Counted from the stretch's first letter, positions 39,382 to 48,739 are shown. The stretch is DNA of 64,000 nucleotides from Bifidobacterium animalis subsp. animalis ATCC 25527 (GCF_000260715.1 NC_017834.1:620001-684000); one strand, 5' to 3'. A program made the numbers and translations. Notes: a model not told the origin generated them from the sequence alone.

Positions 39382-39861
39382 CTACTTGTGATAAGGCTCG
39401 TGCGCGTTGATCTTGAACGCGCGGTAGATCTGCTCGAGCAGGATCACGCGCATGAGCTGGTGCGGGAACGTCATCTTCGAGAAACTCAGCAGCATGTTCG
39501 CGCGCCTCAGCACACGCGGGTCGAGGCCGAGTGAGCCGCCGATCACGAACTGCAGGTGGCTGACGCCGTGCAATCCCCACTGCGCGATGCGCGCCGCGAG
39601 CTGCTCGCTCGTCAGCTGGTCGCCTTCGATTGCGAGCGCAACGACGAAGGCACCGTCGCGCAGATGCTTGAGGATGCGCTCGCCCTCCTTCTCCTTAATC
39701 TGCGCGTTGAGCGTGTCGGAGGCGTGTTCCGGAGTCTTCTCGTCGGCCACCTCAATGACGTCGACCTTCGCGAAGCGCGACAGGCGTTTGCGGTATTCGT
39801 CGATCGCGTCGCGCAGATAGCGTTCCTTGACCTTGCCGACGCAGACGATGTCGATGTTCAT
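39382..39861 (-). CDS. rlmH: 23S rRNA pseudouridine-1915 N3-methyltransferase
   Basis: 159 residues. SPOUT-fold methyltransferase: the N terminus MNIDIVCVGKVKERYL, the SAM-knot segment FVIGGSLGLDP, and the C-terminal LLEQIYRAFKINAHEPYHK which is nearly invariant in RlmH. It modifies pseudouridine 1915 in helix 69 of 23S rRNA. The start follows AAGGAGTGAC. It lies downstream of dapD on the same strand, with a terminator between them. Confidence 0.95.
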   Translation of the reverse strand: MNIDIVCVGKVKERYLRDAIDEYRKRLSRFAKVDVIEVADEKTPEHASDTLNAQIKEKEGERILKHLRDGAFVVALAIEGDQLTSEQLAARIAQWGLHGVSHLQFVIGGSLGLDPRVLRRANMLLSFSKMTFPHQLMRVILLEQIYRAFKINAHEPYHK

Positions 39862-39877
39862 GTCACTCCTTGTATGA

Positions 39878-39965
39878 AAAAGCCCCTCCTCAGCCGGGAT
39901 GGATTCGCAATGTCCGTGGAATTCCGCCGTTTCGCGAAACCCGTTTCGGTTGAGAAGGGGCTTTT
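39878..39965 (-). terminator. dapD terminator
   Basis: AAAAGCCCC (39878-39886) pairs with GGGGCTTTT (39957-39965); the loop is long (about 70 bases) and holds further pairs (CTCAGCCG with CGGTTGAG). On the minus strand the element ends in a T run just before the rlmH ribosome site. Confidence 0.6.
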
Positions 39966-39969
39966 GCCG

Positions 39970-40953
39970 TCAGTTCTTGTGAAGTGCGTCGTTGAGCGCG
40001 ATGCCGGTCTTGCGCGGACGTGCCTGGATGGCGCCGGTGAGCGAGTTGCGAATGAACAGGATGTTGTTCTTTCCGCTCAGGTCGGCGCCCTTGACCACGT
40101 CGAGCGCGACCCCTGCGGCCGCCTTCTCCTTGTTCCACACCTCGATCTTCGTGCCGGCGGTCACATAGAGACCGGCCTCCACGACGCAGTTATCTCCGAG
40201 CGAGATGCCGATGCCCGCATTGGCACCGAGCAGCGAATGCTCGCCGATCGAGTTGCGCAGCTTACCTCCACCCGACAGCGTGCCCATGATCGAGGCGCCA
40301 CCGCCGACGTCGGAACCGTCGCCGACCACGACGCCCTGCGAGACGCGGCCTTCGATCATGCAGGTGCCGAGCGTGCCGGCGTTGAAGTTGACGAAGCCAG
40401 CGTGCATGACCGTCGTGCCTTCGCTCAGGTAGGCGCCCAGACGCACACGGTCGCCGTCGCCGATGCGCACACCGGTGGGCACCACGTAGTCGAGCATGCG
40501 CGGGAACTTGTCGATGGCGAGCACGTTGACCTCGGCGCGCATGCCCGGCATCCCCGCGCCCGCATTGCCCTGCATGACGGCCAGGCGACGCTGTGCGAAG
40601 TCGTCGACGGCGAACGGGCCGTAGTTCGTCCACACGACGTTGTTGAGCGCTCCGAAGATGCCGTCGAGGTTGAGCGTGTTCGGCTTGGCCAGACGCATGC
40701 TGAGCAGGTGAAGGCGCAAGTAGGCGTCGGGCGCGTCGACCACCGGGTCGTCGAGGCGCGAGACGGTGAAGACCGGCATACGACGCACGCCGCGCAAATC
40801 CTCGCCCTCATGAACCAGATTGCCGAACCCATGGTTCGGCTTGGCTGCCGGCGCCTCTCCCAATGTCAGTTTCGGATACCAAACGTCAAGCACGTTGCCG
40901 GCTGCATCAATGCTCGCCAGACCCCAGCCCCATGCACTGCGCGACTGTGTCAT
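39970..40953 (-). CDS. dapD: Tetrahydrodipicolinate N-succinyltransferase (actinobacterial type)
   Basis: 327 residues from ATG 40953, which sits at the right distance from AAGGAG; a GTG at 40959 overlaps that site. It transfers succinyl from succinyl-CoA to tetrahydrodipicolinate in the lysine/meso-diaminopimelate pathway. The left-handed beta-helix is visible as hexapeptide repeats ([49 protein letters not shown]). The N-terminal domain is of the actinobacterial type rather than the E. coli type. It stands in front of rlmH. Confidence 0.94.
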   Translation of the reverse strand: MTQSRSAWGWGLASIDAAGNVLDVWYPKLTLGEAPAAKPNHGFGNLVHEGEDLRGVRRMPVFTVSRLDDPVVDAPDAYLRLHLLSMRLAKPNTLNLDGIFGALNNVVWTNYGPFAVDDFAQRRLAVMQGNAGAGMPGMRAEVNVLAIDKFPRMLDYVVPTGVRIGDGDRVRLGAYLSEGTTVMHAGFVNFNAGTLGTCMIEGRVSQGVVVGDGSDVGGGASIMGTLSGGGKLRNSIGEHSLLGANAGIGISLGDNCVVEAGLYVTAGTKIEVWNKEKAAAGVALDVVKGADLSGKNNILFIRNSLTGAIQARPRKTGIALNDALHKN

Positions 40954-41266
40954 CGCCACTCCTTGTCTATTGGATTGTCATATGCCACTGTATACCGCGC
41001 ACCTGCCGTGGCGCGCCCCGTGTCCGTTCGCGGCACGTCTGCCCATCCTGTGCTGCGCTGCCCTGTCTCATGGCAAACGACAGATCATGGTCGATTACCG
41101 CACGCGCGCACAACACAACGACCATGGCCGTCGAGCTTTCGTCATCTGCCAGCAAAGAGATGGGCGAGTGGAATAACGGGGCGGGGTATCCGGTTGGCTG
41201 AAACAGAAAGCCACCTGCTACACTTGCATATCGCCTGTATGTGAGTGACAAACAAGATAGGGAACC
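40954..41266. other. 313-base gap without recognised signals
   Basis: Between dapD (leftward) and the 43-residue peptide gene (rightward). Several open frames cross it, but none has a ribosome site with a plausible protein. It must hold two divergent promoters; TTGTCTATTGG near the dapD side and a TACACTTGCATAT stretch near 41218 are the only AT-richer spots. Confidence 0.5.
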
Positions 41267-41398
41267 GTGAAAAAGCAAGACAACACCGAGAGACGCCAGA
41301 CCCGGCGCAGCTACAATGCCACGCGCATTGTGGCCATTGTTGTTGTGTGCGCAATGCTGGTCGGCTTTGCCATGCCATTGATCTTTGCCGGACTTTGA
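41267..41398 (+). CDS. 43-residue single-span membrane peptide
   Basis: GTG start at 41267, with AGGGA 4 bases upstream; stop at 41396-41398. The product has a basic N terminus (MKKQDNTERRQTRRSYNATR) and one membrane span (IVAIVVVCAMLVGFAMPLIF) ending AGL. The layout of a short cytoplasmic positive segment and one helix fits the small membrane proteins common in Actinobacteria. It lies between dapD and prfB and is too short for usual gene calling. Function is unknown. Confidence 0.6.
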   Translation: MKKQDNTERRQTRRSYNATRIVAIVVVCAMLVGFAMPLIFAGL

Positions 41399-41551
41399 CG
41401 CTCGCGCTGTTCGCCACGCAGCCATACTCCGGTGGCGTCCGCTTTCCCGCCAAGGCAACGTTTGCCTGTGACGGTATCTTATATTTCAGTTGAGCAATGT
41501 GAACAGATTCCACCGCAACGGTGTTTGCAGTGGACGAGCAAGTGAGAGATT

Positions 41552-42685
41552 ATGGCAGAATTCGATTATTCGCAGGCGATTTCCGACGCCCGCGCCAAGT
41601 ACGAGTCCATCGCCCTCGCGTTGGACACCGATCGTCTGAAGTCTCAGGAGGCCGAGCTTGAGCAGCAGGCCTCCGCTCCTGGACTGTGGGATGACTCCGA
41701 GCACGCGCAGAAGGTGATGAGCCAGCTGAGCGCATGCCAGTCCCAGCTGAAGCATCTGTCGAGCGCCGCGAGCCGTCTCGACGATGTGGCCACGCTCGTC
41801 GAACTCGGCCAGGAGGAGAACGACGCCGACACGCTCCACGAGGCGCAGACCGAGATCGAAAGCATTCAGAAGGATCTCGACCAGATGGAGATCGAGACGC
41901 TGATGGATGGCGAATACGATTCCCGTTCCGCCGTCGTGACCATTCGATCCGGCGCCGGCGGTGTCGATGCCGCGGACTTCGCCCAGATGCTGCTGCGCAT
42001 GTACCTGCGCTGGGCTGAGCGCAACGGATACAAGGCCAAGGTGATGGACACCTCGTATGCCGAGGAGGCGGGCATCAAGTCCGCCACATTCCAGATCGAC
42101 GCCCCGTACGCCTATGGCCGCATGTCGGTCGAAGGCGGCACGCATCGTCTGGTGCGCATCTCGCCGTTCGACAACCAGGGGCGTCGCCAGACCAGCTTCG
42201 CCGCCGTCGAAGTGGTGCCGCTCGTCGAGGCCACCGATCACATCGAAGTGCCCGACAGCGAGATTCGCGTGGACACCTACTGCGCTTCGGGCCCTGGCGG
42301 CCAGGGCGTGAACACCACGTACTCCGCCGTGCGCATCACCCACCTTCCAACTGGCATCGTGGTGACCATGCAGGACGAGCGTTCGCAGATTCAGAACCGC
42401 GCCGCCGCCATGGCCGTGCTCCAGTCCAGGCTGCTCGTGCTCCGCCATGAGGAGGAGGCCAAGAAGAAAAAGGAGCTCGCCGGCGACATCAAGGCCAGCT
42501 GGGGCGACCAGATGCGCTCCTATGTGCTGCACCCGTACCAGATGGTGAAGGATCTGCGCACTGGTTGCGAGACCTCGCAGACCCAGGCGGTGTTCGATGG
42601 CGACATCGATGAGTTCATTCAGGCCGGCATCCGCTGGCGCCACGAGCAGCGGCTCAAAGCCGCGGCCGAGGAAGCCAACGAGTAA
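41552..42685 (+). CDS. prfB: Peptide chain release factor 2
   Basis: 377 residues. The RF2 codon-recognition tripeptide SPF is at 204-206 (RISPFDNQG), reading UGA and UAA; the catalytic GGQ is at 249-251. The frame is continuous from ATG 41552: there is no internal stop and slippery CTT-TGA site near codon 25, so the programmed frameshift of E. coli prfB is absent, as usual in high-GC Actinobacteria. PrmC (22317) would methylate its GGQ. It is followed 45 bases later by ftsE. Confidence 0.96.
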   Translation: MAEFDYSQAISDARAKYESIALALDTDRLKSQEAELEQQASAPGLWDDSEHAQKVMSQLSACQSQLKHLSSAASRLDDVATLVELGQEENDADTLHEAQTEIESIQKDLDQMEIETLMDGEYDSRSAVVTIRSGAGGVDAADFAQMLLRMYLRWAERNGYKAKVMDTSYAEEAGIKSATFQIDAPYAYGRMSVEGGTHRLVRISPFDNQGRRQTSFAAVEVVPLVEATDHIEVPDSEIRVDTYCASGPGGQGVNTTYSAVRITHLPTGIVVTMQDERSQIQNRAAAMAVLQSRLLVLRHEEEAKKKKELAGDIKASWGDQMRSYVLHPYQMVKDLRTGCETSQTQAVFDGDIDEFIQAGIRWRHEQRLKAAAEEANE

Positions 42686-42730
42686 ATCGCGGCCCGGCGG
42701 CAAGCGATGCGAGCAGGGAGGAAGTAGCCC

Positions 42731-44059
42731 ATGGCACTCATCTCAATGGAACATGTGAGCAAGATCTATCCGAATGCCAAGAGACCGGCGTTGCAAGACA
42801 TCGATCTTGAGATCAGCCGTGGCGAGTTCGTGTTTCTCGTGGGCGCCTCCGGTTCGGGCAAGACCTCGTTGCTGCGCCTGCTGCTGCGCGAGGAGGAGGC
42901 GACCAGCGGGGAGATCCGCGTGGGCGGCTACGACCTGCGCCGCCTCCCGAACCGTCAGGTGCCGCAGTACCGGCGTTCCATAGGCATGGTGTTCCAGGAC
43001 TACAAGCTGCTCAACAACAAGACCGTGTGGGAGAACGTGGCGTTCGCCCTCGAGGTGATCGGCACCTCACGTTCCACGATCAAGTCGCTGGTGCCCAAGG
43101 TGCTTAAGACGGTGGGTCTCACGGGCAAGGAGAACAACTACCCGCGCGAGCTCTCCGGCGGTGAGCAGCAGCGCGTCACGATTGCGCGCGCCTATGTGAA
43201 CCACCCTCAGCTGCTGCTTGCCGACGAGCCCACCGGCAATCTGGACCCGACCACGTCGCTGGGAATCATGGAGGTGCTCGATGCGATCTCCCGCACTGGC
43301 ACCACCATTGTGATGGCCACACACAACGAGGAGATCGTCAACTCGATGCGCAAACGCGTGGTCGAGCTCAACAAGGGCAGCATTGTCCGTGACGAGAAGA
43401 ACGGCTCGTATGATTCCGCCATGTACTTCCCGGATGAGCAGGTGGCCGCGATGTCGCATGCGGCCATCAAGGCCGAGGCTGAGGCGGAATCGGTGACCGT
43501 CAGCGAGACCAGTGCCGTGATCGAGCCCGCGGCGGATCTGCCGAAGTCACGCAGCGGCAAGCATGAGCGTGATGAGCGTGCGACCACCATGGTCGACTCG
43601 GTCAACGAGATTCTGCAGTCCGAGCACAGCAACGAGGGCATAGCCCGTCTCGCCCAGAGCGTGCATGCCGGCAAGACCGGACGTTACGGGGAGGCGTTCG
43701 CGGACGTGGAGCAGACGCTCACCTGGGGTGGAGGCCTCTCTCTCGAGGAGCTCGCCGAACAGGAGGGCATCGACACCAGCAAGACGCGAGAGGTATCGAC
43801 CGCCGCAAAGGCGGACGCCTCCACGGAGCAGGATTCCGGGAAGGTATGGGGAACCGTGACCCTCGAGGAGCCGCGGGGCGAAGCCGACTCCACCGGCAAT
43901 GCCTCCGCGGGGAAGACGACGCCCGTCGAACAGACGCAGGCGATGGCCCCCGTGACGAAGGAGGTCGAACCATCCGCGCCGCCTATGCCACCGAGTCCGC
44001 CGAAGGGGCGGCATTCGCGACCGAGAACCCCGGATGAGCCGAACAAGGACGAGGAGTAG
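42731..44059 (+). CDS. ftsE: Cell-division ABC ATPase FtsE with long C-terminal extension
   Basis: 442 residues, about twice the usual ~225 of FtsE. The ABC domain is complete in the first 230: Walker A GASGSGKT (38-45), signature LSGGEQQR (141-148), Walker B LLLADEP (161-167), and the H-loop ATHNEE. The additional ~210 residues are acidic, Ser/Glu/Pro-rich and probably disordered, ending in a Pro-rich stretch. FtsE drives the membrane partner FtsX (3 bases downstream), coupling ATP hydrolysis to septal peptidoglycan hydrolase activation. The ribosome site GGAGGAAGTAGCCC precedes the ATG. Confidence 0.93.
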   Translation: MALISMEHVSKIYPNAKRPALQDIDLEISRGEFVFLVGASGSGKTSLLRLLLREEEATSGEIRVGGYDLRRLPNRQVPQYRRSIGMVFQDYKLLNNKTVWENVAFALEVIGTSRSTIKSLVPKVLKTVGLTGKENNYPRELSGGEQQRVTIARAYVNHPQLLLADEPTGNLDPTTSLGIMEVLDAISRTGTTIVMATHNEEIVNSMRKRVVELNKGSIVRDEKNGSYDSAMYFPDEQVAAMSHAAIKAEAEAESVTVSETSAVIEPAADLPKSRSGKHERDERATTMVDSVNEILQSEHSNEGIARLAQSVHAGKTGRYGEAFADVEQTLTWGGGLSLEELAEQEGIDTSKTREVSTAAKADASTEQDSGKVWGTVTLEEPRGEADSTGNASAGKTTPVEQTQAMAPVTKEVEPSAPPMPPSPPKGRHSRPRTPDEPNKDEE

Positions 44060-44062
44060 AGC

Positions 44063-44986
44063 ATGCGATTCCGTTTCATTCTTTCGGAGACATGGACGAG
44101 CCTTAGGCGCAATGTGCCCATGCTGCTTTCGGTGATGCTCGTCACGTTCATCTCGTTCCTGTTCATCGGGGCATCGTTGCTCACTCAGGCGCAGATCACG
44201 AAGGCCAAGGGCGATTGGTACGACAAGGTCGAAGTCGTGGTGTGGCTGTGCCCGGACGGCAATAGTCAGTCCGCGAACTGCTCCACAGGCAAGGCTGCCA
44301 CCACCGCGCAGATCAATGAGCTGCAGAAGGTGATCCAGCAGGAATTGCCGAACGACGTCTCGCAGGTCACGTTCATGAGCCGTGAGGACTTCTATAACAA
44401 CTCCTTCGTCAAGCAGTACCCGAAGGGCGAATACCAAGGGCGCACGCTTACTGCGGCCGACATGCAGGATTCGCTGTGGCTCAAGCTCAAGAACCCTGAG
44501 AACTATCGCGTGGTCTCCGAGGTGCTTTCGAATCGTGATGGGGTTGAGGAGGTGGTTGACCAGCGGCAGATCTTCGAACCGGTGTTCGCCATACTCAACC
44601 GCGCCACCGTGGCCACCGGCGGTTTGGCCGTCATCATGGTGATTGTGGCGATCATGCTCACTGGTACGACGATTCGTATGTCGGCTGCGTCGCGAAGCGA
44701 GGAGACCGAGATCATGCGCTTGGTCGGCGCCTCCAACTGGACCATCCGTCTGCCGTTCATTCTCGAAGGCGTCATTGCCTCGCTGGCGGGCTCCCTGCTT
44801 TCGTGCGGCGCATTGGCATTGTTCGTCAAGGTGTTCGTGACCGACTGGCTGGCGAAGTCGGTGACATGGATTCCATATGTGGACCAGACCACGGTGTGGC
44901 TTGTCTCGCCGATTCTCATTGTGGGTGCCGTGGTGCTTTCGGTGCTTGCCTCGTCTATCGCCCTGCGCAGATATCTCAAGGCGTAA
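44063..44986 (+). CDS. ftsX: Cell-division protein FtsX
   Basis: 307 residues with four membrane spans: one near 20-45, and three near 190-215, 235-260 and 275-300. Between spans 1 and 2 lies the extracellular loop (about 45-185), which in FtsX binds the hydrolase partner; it contains two Cys (WLCPDGNSQSANCS) that could form a disulfide. The segment RMSAASRSEETEIMRLVGAS follows span 2 and is family-specific. It is translated right after ftsE. Confidence 0.94.
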   Translation: MRFRFILSETWTSLRRNVPMLLSVMLVTFISFLFIGASLLTQAQITKAKGDWYDKVEVVVWLCPDGNSQSANCSTGKAATTAQINELQKVIQQELPNDVSQVTFMSREDFYNNSFVKQYPKGEYQGRTLTAADMQDSLWLKLKNPENYRVVSEVLSNRDGVEEVVDQRQIFEPVFAILNRATVATGGLAVIMVIVAIMLTGTTIRMSAASRSEETEIMRLVGASNWTIRLPFILEGVIASLAGSLLSCGALALFVKVFVTDWLAKSVTWIPYVDQTTVWLVSPILIVGAVVLSVLASSIALRRYLKA

Positions 44987-45130
44987 CGGCTCGTGTTTTC
45001 CGTGATTCCATTGGCATTGTTGCTTTGTGAATTGTGCAGATTCTGTGAATGAGTCGAATATGGCATGGCGTCCGCCCATTTTCAAGAATGTGATGATACG
45101 CTGGTGAGCAGCGTATTAGAAAGGGACTCG

Positions 45131-46573
45131 ATGACGAACAGGAAACGGACCGTACCTGTAGTGGCATCCTCGCTGGCCTCTGCCCTATGCATAGGCGCAT
45201 TGGCGGTGCCGATGTCGACGTACACGCCTCAGGCATACGCAGACACCTACAGTGACTTGGTGAACGCCCAGAACAGCCATGCCCAGAGCAAGCAACGCGA
45301 GGCGGCGCTACGTGAACAGCTCGCCGGCGTGAACAGCGATCTGGCCGACAAGATCGTGGAACTCGACGACCTCAACAACAACAAGATCCCCGCCGCACAG
45401 GCCAAGGTGCAGCAGGCGAACTCCGATGCCGCAGCAGCCAAGTCCGAAGCCGATGCCGCGGCGGAGCGCCTCAAGGCCGCCGAGAAAGACAAGGCCGATC
45501 TCGAGGCCAAGATCAAGCAGACCGGCGAGGATTACGACGACGCACATGCCGCCGTGGCGCAAAGTGCTCGTGAGTCGATGCATGGATCAGACACCTCCGA
45601 CGTCATGAGCGTCATGACCGGCTCGAAGGACACCAAGGACTTCATCAAGTCGATGCAATCGCGTGACGCTCTCGCCCGTAACGAGGCGAATGCGGCATCC
45701 GATGCCGCCGTCGACCTCAACACTTCGATGAACCGCGCCGACAGGCTCAAGGCAATCGAGAAGCGAGTCGAGCAGTGCAAGAACGACGCCGACCAGAAGT
45801 CCGCCGCCGCACATTCCGCCGCAACGCAGGCCCAGCAGGAGAAATCCAGCCTCGACAAACTGCGTGCAGCCGGTGAGAGCACACGAGCCGATCTGGAAAA
45901 CCAGAAGAGCAGCCTCACCACGCAAGCCGCCCAGCAGGCCGCGCAGACCGTGATGCTGCAGTCTGAGATCGATGCAAAGAACCAGCAGTGGGCCGCCGAA
46001 CAGGCTGCCGCTGCGGCGCAGGTGCAGGAACCTGAGCCACAGGGTACCGTCGAGGCACCTGCTGCTGCGGCACCCCAGCCGTCCGTTCCCCAGCAGACGC
46101 AAACGCCGTCTCAGCCGGCGCAGACTCAGCGTCCGTCCACACCATCACAGCCGTCCACACCATCACAGCCGTCCACGCCCTCGACTCCGGTCGTCACCCG
46201 TCCTTCTACGGGCGGCCAGGGCACATCGAACGGCGATTACGGGAATGCATACGCAGCAGGCCAGTGCACTTGGTGGGCCTATGAGCGTCGCAAGCAGATG
46301 GGCATCGGCACGCCATCGTATCTCGGGAACGGCGGCCAGTGGTGGAGCACGGCCCCATCATATGGGTTGCGCGTCGACCATAGCCCTCAGGTCGGGGCCG
46401 CTCTGTCGTTCCTGCCGGGGCAGGAGGGCGCCTCGAGCCCATGGGGTCATGTCGCGGTGGTCGAGCAGGTCAACGGCAACAGCATTCTCATCTCGGAGTC
46501 GAACGTGGCTGGTCTGTACACCATCACATACCGTACGCTGTATAATCCGGGACGGTTCTGGTACGTCCACTGA
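45131..46573 (+). CDS. Secreted peptidoglycan hydrolase with coiled coil and CHAP domain (PcsB-like)
   Basis: 480 residues from ATG 45131 (AGAAAGGGACTCG upstream). Signal peptide of about 36 residues, cut near AYADTYS. Residues ~40-300 are a long coiled coil rich in Ala/Gln/Lys/Glu; ~300-365 is a Pro/Gln/Thr linker with PSQPST repeats; ~370-480 is a CHAP domain with catalytic Cys379 (GQCTWWAYERR) and His440 (WGHVAVVEQV). This layout equals S. pneumoniae PcsB, which FtsEX controls. Position right after ftsX supports the same job in septum splitting. The repeat-rich linker DNA is a likely site of length change. Confidence 0.92.
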   Translation: MTNRKRTVPVVASSLASALCIGALAVPMSTYTPQAYADTYSDLVNAQNSHAQSKQREAALREQLAGVNSDLADKIVELDDLNNNKIPAAQAKVQQANSDAAAAKSEADAAAERLKAAEKDKADLEAKIKQTGEDYDDAHAAVAQSARESMHGSDTSDVMSVMTGSKDTKDFIKSMQSRDALARNEANAASDAAVDLNTSMNRADRLKAIEKRVEQCKNDADQKSAAAHSAATQAQQEKSSLDKLRAAGESTRADLENQKSSLTTQAAQQAAQTVMLQSEIDAKNQQWAAEQAAAAAQVQEPEPQGTVEAPAAAAPQPSVPQQTQTPSQPAQTQRPSTPSQPSTPSQPSTPSTPVVTRPSTGGQGTSNGDYGNAYAAGQCTWWAYERRKQMGIGTPSYLGNGGQWWSTAPSYGLRVDHSPQVGAALSFLPGQEGASSPWGHVAVVEQVNGNSILISESNVAGLYTITYRTLYNPGRFWYVH

Positions 46574-46598
46574 CAGCTGCCAATAACCAAGCATCCAT

Positions 46599-46630
46599 TC
46601 GGGGTCCGATATCACAGTATCGGGCCCCGA
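46599..46630 (+). terminator. Hairpin after the CHAP hydrolase gene
   Basis: TCGGGGTCCGATA pairs with TATCGGGCCCCGA (one G-T pair) around a 6-base loop, 26 bases after the stop. No T run. The gap 46574-46970 also holds a string of imperfect CTGCGT-containing 15-18-mers (46683-46800), in which CCTCGTCTGCGTAA occurs twice in tandem. Confidence 0.7.
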
Positions 46631-46792
46631 ACTCATATGCGCACCTTCCGTTAGGCAATCCTCGGCTGCAAACTCTCATCTTCTTATCTGCGTGGTCCCC
46701 AGATGAGTAGTCGTCATGTGCGTGGTTCTCAGATGGGCGGCCCTCATCAGTGAGGCCTTCATCTGAAGAGTCCTCGTCTGCGTAATCCTCGT

Positions 46793-46841
46793 CTGCGTAA
46801 AAAGAGACGAATCCAGTCCCTAGATGTCTCTTCTTACGCAG
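46793..46841. repeat. Intergenic hairpin element, family member D
   Basis: CTGCGTAAAAAGAGAC (46793-46808) pairs with GTCTCTTCTTACGCAG (46826-46841), one mismatch, with a 17-base loop. It belongs to the TGCGTAA/TTACGCA family and lies 130 bases before smpB. Confidence 0.7.
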
Positions 46842-46970
46842 AGAGTGGAAGAGTGTGGAAGAAGGTGAAGAGGAAACAAGGGCCGGCGGCATGGGAAAGC
46901 GGGACAGTCTGCAGAAGAACGGGGGACTGGTAGGTAGACTGGTTCCCAGAACAATCGAATAGGAGCAACT

Positions 46971-47462
46971 GTGGCGAAGAAAGAGCAGAGCAACGAGAAG
47001 ATGATCGCGCAGAACAGGCGCGCGCGGCACGACTACGAGATCGAAGACACCTATGAGGCGGGCCTTGCGCTGACAGGCACCGAGGTGAAGTCGCTGCGCG
47101 AGGGTCGGGCCTCGCTGGCGGAGTCGTTCATCTCGATTGACAAGCGGGGTGAGGTGTGGCTCGAAGGTGCGAACATTCCCGAATACCTCAACGGCACATG
47201 GAACAACCATGCGCCCAAGCGCAAGCGCAAGCTGCTGCTGCACGGCGCGCAGATAGACAAGCTGCGCCGGCAGATTCAGGCGAAGGGTTACACCATTGTG
47301 CCGCTGCAGCTGTATTTCAATGAAGACGGCCGCGCGAAGCTCAAGATTGCACTCGCCCGTGGCAAGAAGGAGTACGACAAGCGGCAGGCGTTGCGTGAAG
47401 AGCAAGACAAGCGCGAGGCGTTGCGCGTGATGCGCTACAAGAACATGCACGCCCGCGGCTGA
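46971..47462 (+). CDS. smpB: tmRNA-binding protein SmpB
   Basis: 163 residues, GTG start after AGGAGCAAC. It binds tmRNA and is needed for rescue of stalled ribosomes. Hallmarks: [27 protein letters not shown], and the C-terminal basic tail [19 protein letters not shown] that reaches into the empty mRNA channel. No tmRNA gene is seen in the window. It closes the ftsE-ftsX-hydrolase-smpB run found in other actinobacteria. Confidence 0.97.
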   Translation: MAKKEQSNEKMIAQNRRARHDYEIEDTYEAGLALTGTEVKSLREGRASLAESFISIDKRGEVWLEGANIPEYLNGTWNNHAPKRKRKLLLHGAQIDKLRRQIQAKGYTIVPLQLYFNEDGRAKLKIALARGKKEYDKRQALREEQDKREALRVMRYKNMHARG

Positions 47463-47481
47463 CTCCTGAATCTGTGAATCT

Positions 47482-47526
47482 GCGTAAAAAGGGACAAATA
47501 TAGCCAGTATTTGTCCCTTTTTACGC
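47482..47526. terminator. smpB terminator, hairpin family member C
   Basis: A perfect 19-pair stem (GCGTAAAAAGGGACAAATA with its complement) and a 7-base loop begins 19 bases after the smpB stop. The arms belong to the TGCGTAA/TTACGCA family also found at 25285, 46793 and 47616. The T-rich second arm gives it terminator character. Confidence 0.8.
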
Positions 47527-47615
47527 GGGGAAGTGTACGCATGCGGGGGAGGCGTACGCAGGGGAAGTGTACGCAGGGGAAGTGTGTGGCACGCAAGAGA
47601 TGACGCATGGGTTCG

Positions 47616-47670
47616 TGCGTAATTTGGGTTAATCTTTGCGCATAGTTGTCCCTTTTTACGCAGATTGGCA
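47616..47670. repeat. Intergenic hairpin element, family member B
   Basis: TGCGTAATTTGGG (47616-47628) and CCCTTTTTACGCA (47650-47662) pair at TGCGTAA/TTACGCA and GGG/CCC, and the right side reads on as GATTGGCA exactly as in member A (25285-25351). It lies in the 347-base gap before the amino-acid binding protein, 140 bases upstream of its start. Confidence 0.65.
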
Positions 47671-47809
47671 ACGTGAGCTGTGTGTGGGGGTGACGCCACA
47701 TTCGGGAGATTACTTCCAGATTACGAGATTCCTCGGGTGCCGAAACGCGCTGATAACATGTGATTTCTACTCTGACTCGTGTTTGAAGCCAAACACGGAG
47801 GAGAGAGCC

Positions 47810-48739
47810 ATGAAGAACACTTGGAAAGCCACGGCGGCATTTGCTGCCATCGTGTTGTGCGCGGGCATGTCGGCCTGCGGCACCAGTGATGCAAGCGACA
47901 GCGGCAAGTCCAGCGGCACCAGCAGCAGCTCGGCGGCCGCGTCGTTCGACCCGAGCACTGTGGAGACCGACGAGACGATCGCCGCACTCGTGCCGGACTA
48001 TGTGAAGAAGGACGGCAAGCTCACCGTGGGCACCGACACCACGTATGCGCCGGCGGAATTCATTGGGGAGGACGGCAAGACCGCCGTCGGCTATGATGTG
48101 GACCTCACGAAGGCGATCGCCAAGGTGATGGGACTCGAACCGGAGACCGCGGTGTCGGAATTCGACATGATCATCCCGTCCATCGGCAGCAAGTACGACA
48201 TCGGCATCTCGTCGTTCACCGTGACCCCCGAACGTCAGGAGGCCGTCGACTTCGTCACTTACTACAAGGCCGGCTCCACGTGGGTGACCCAGAAGGGCAA
48301 TCCCGACAAGGTCGACACGAAGGACCTGTGTGGCGTCAAGGTCGCAGTGCAGACCGGCACCACTCAGGAGGAGGAGCTCAACAAGATGAACGAGCAGTGC
48401 AAGGCCGACGGCAAGAAGGCAATTGAACTGCAGACCTTCGCCAAGCAGACCGATGTGACCACCGCCGTCGTCAATGGCAAGGCCGCCGTGTTCTATGCGG
48501 ATTCGCCGGTCGCCGGCTATGCGATCGAGCAGACCGATGGCGCGCTCGCACCGCTGGGTGCCGACGAAGGCGTGACCGAAGAAGGCATCATCGTCAAGAA
48601 GGGCGACAAGCAGATGGATGAGGCCGTCCAGAAGGCCGTGCAGAAGCTCATGGACGACGGCACCTATCAGCAGATCCTCGAGAACTGGGGCGTGAGCTCC
48701 GGCGCGATCGACAAGGCCGAGATCAACCCGACCAAGTGA
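47810..48739 (+). CDS. Amino-acid ABC transporter binding lipoprotein, paralogue 1
   Basis: 309 residues from ATG 47810 (CGGAGGAGAGAGCC upstream). Lipoprotein signal with the lipobox AGMSAC and a Ser/Gly-rich linker. Family 3 solute-binding protein: LTVGTDTTYAPAEF, GYDVDLTKAIAKVMG, YYKAGSTWV, VQTGTT and FYADSPVAGYA. This pattern, with Glu/Asp-rich specificity loops, fits a polar or acidic amino acid (glutamine or glutamate type), though the ligand cannot be named. It is 60-70% similar by eye to the next gene, so the pair is a tandem duplication. One permease and one ATPase follow further on. Confidence 0.92.
   Translation: MKNTWKATAAFAAIVLCAGMSACGTSDASDSGKSSGTSSSSAAASFDPSTVETDETIAALVPDYVKKDGKLTVGTDTTYAPAEFIGEDGKTAVGYDVDLTKAIAKVMGLEPETAVSEFDMIIPSIGSKYDIGISSFTVTPERQEAVDFVTYYKAGSTWVTQKGNPDKVDTKDLCGVKVAVQTGTTQEEELNKMNEQCKADGKKAIELQTFAKQTDVTTAVVNGKAAVFYADSPVAGYAIEQTDGALAPLGADEGVTEEGIIVKKGDKQMDEAVQKAVQKLMDDGTYQQILENWGVSSGAIDKAEINPTK

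Noticed and set aside
40967..41458. A 163-codon minus-strand frame in the dapD-prfB gap
   Set aside because: It overlaps the better supported 43-residue peptide gene, has no ribosome site and no plausible protein features.
41552..41640. Programmed frameshift in prfB
   Set aside because: The frame is continuous from the ATG and no slippery stop site is present.
46524..47699. A 391-codon minus-strand frame across smpB and the intergenic repeats
   Set aside because: It is opposite smpB, and its Asp/Glu-rich part arises from the short CTGCGT repeats; no ribosome site.
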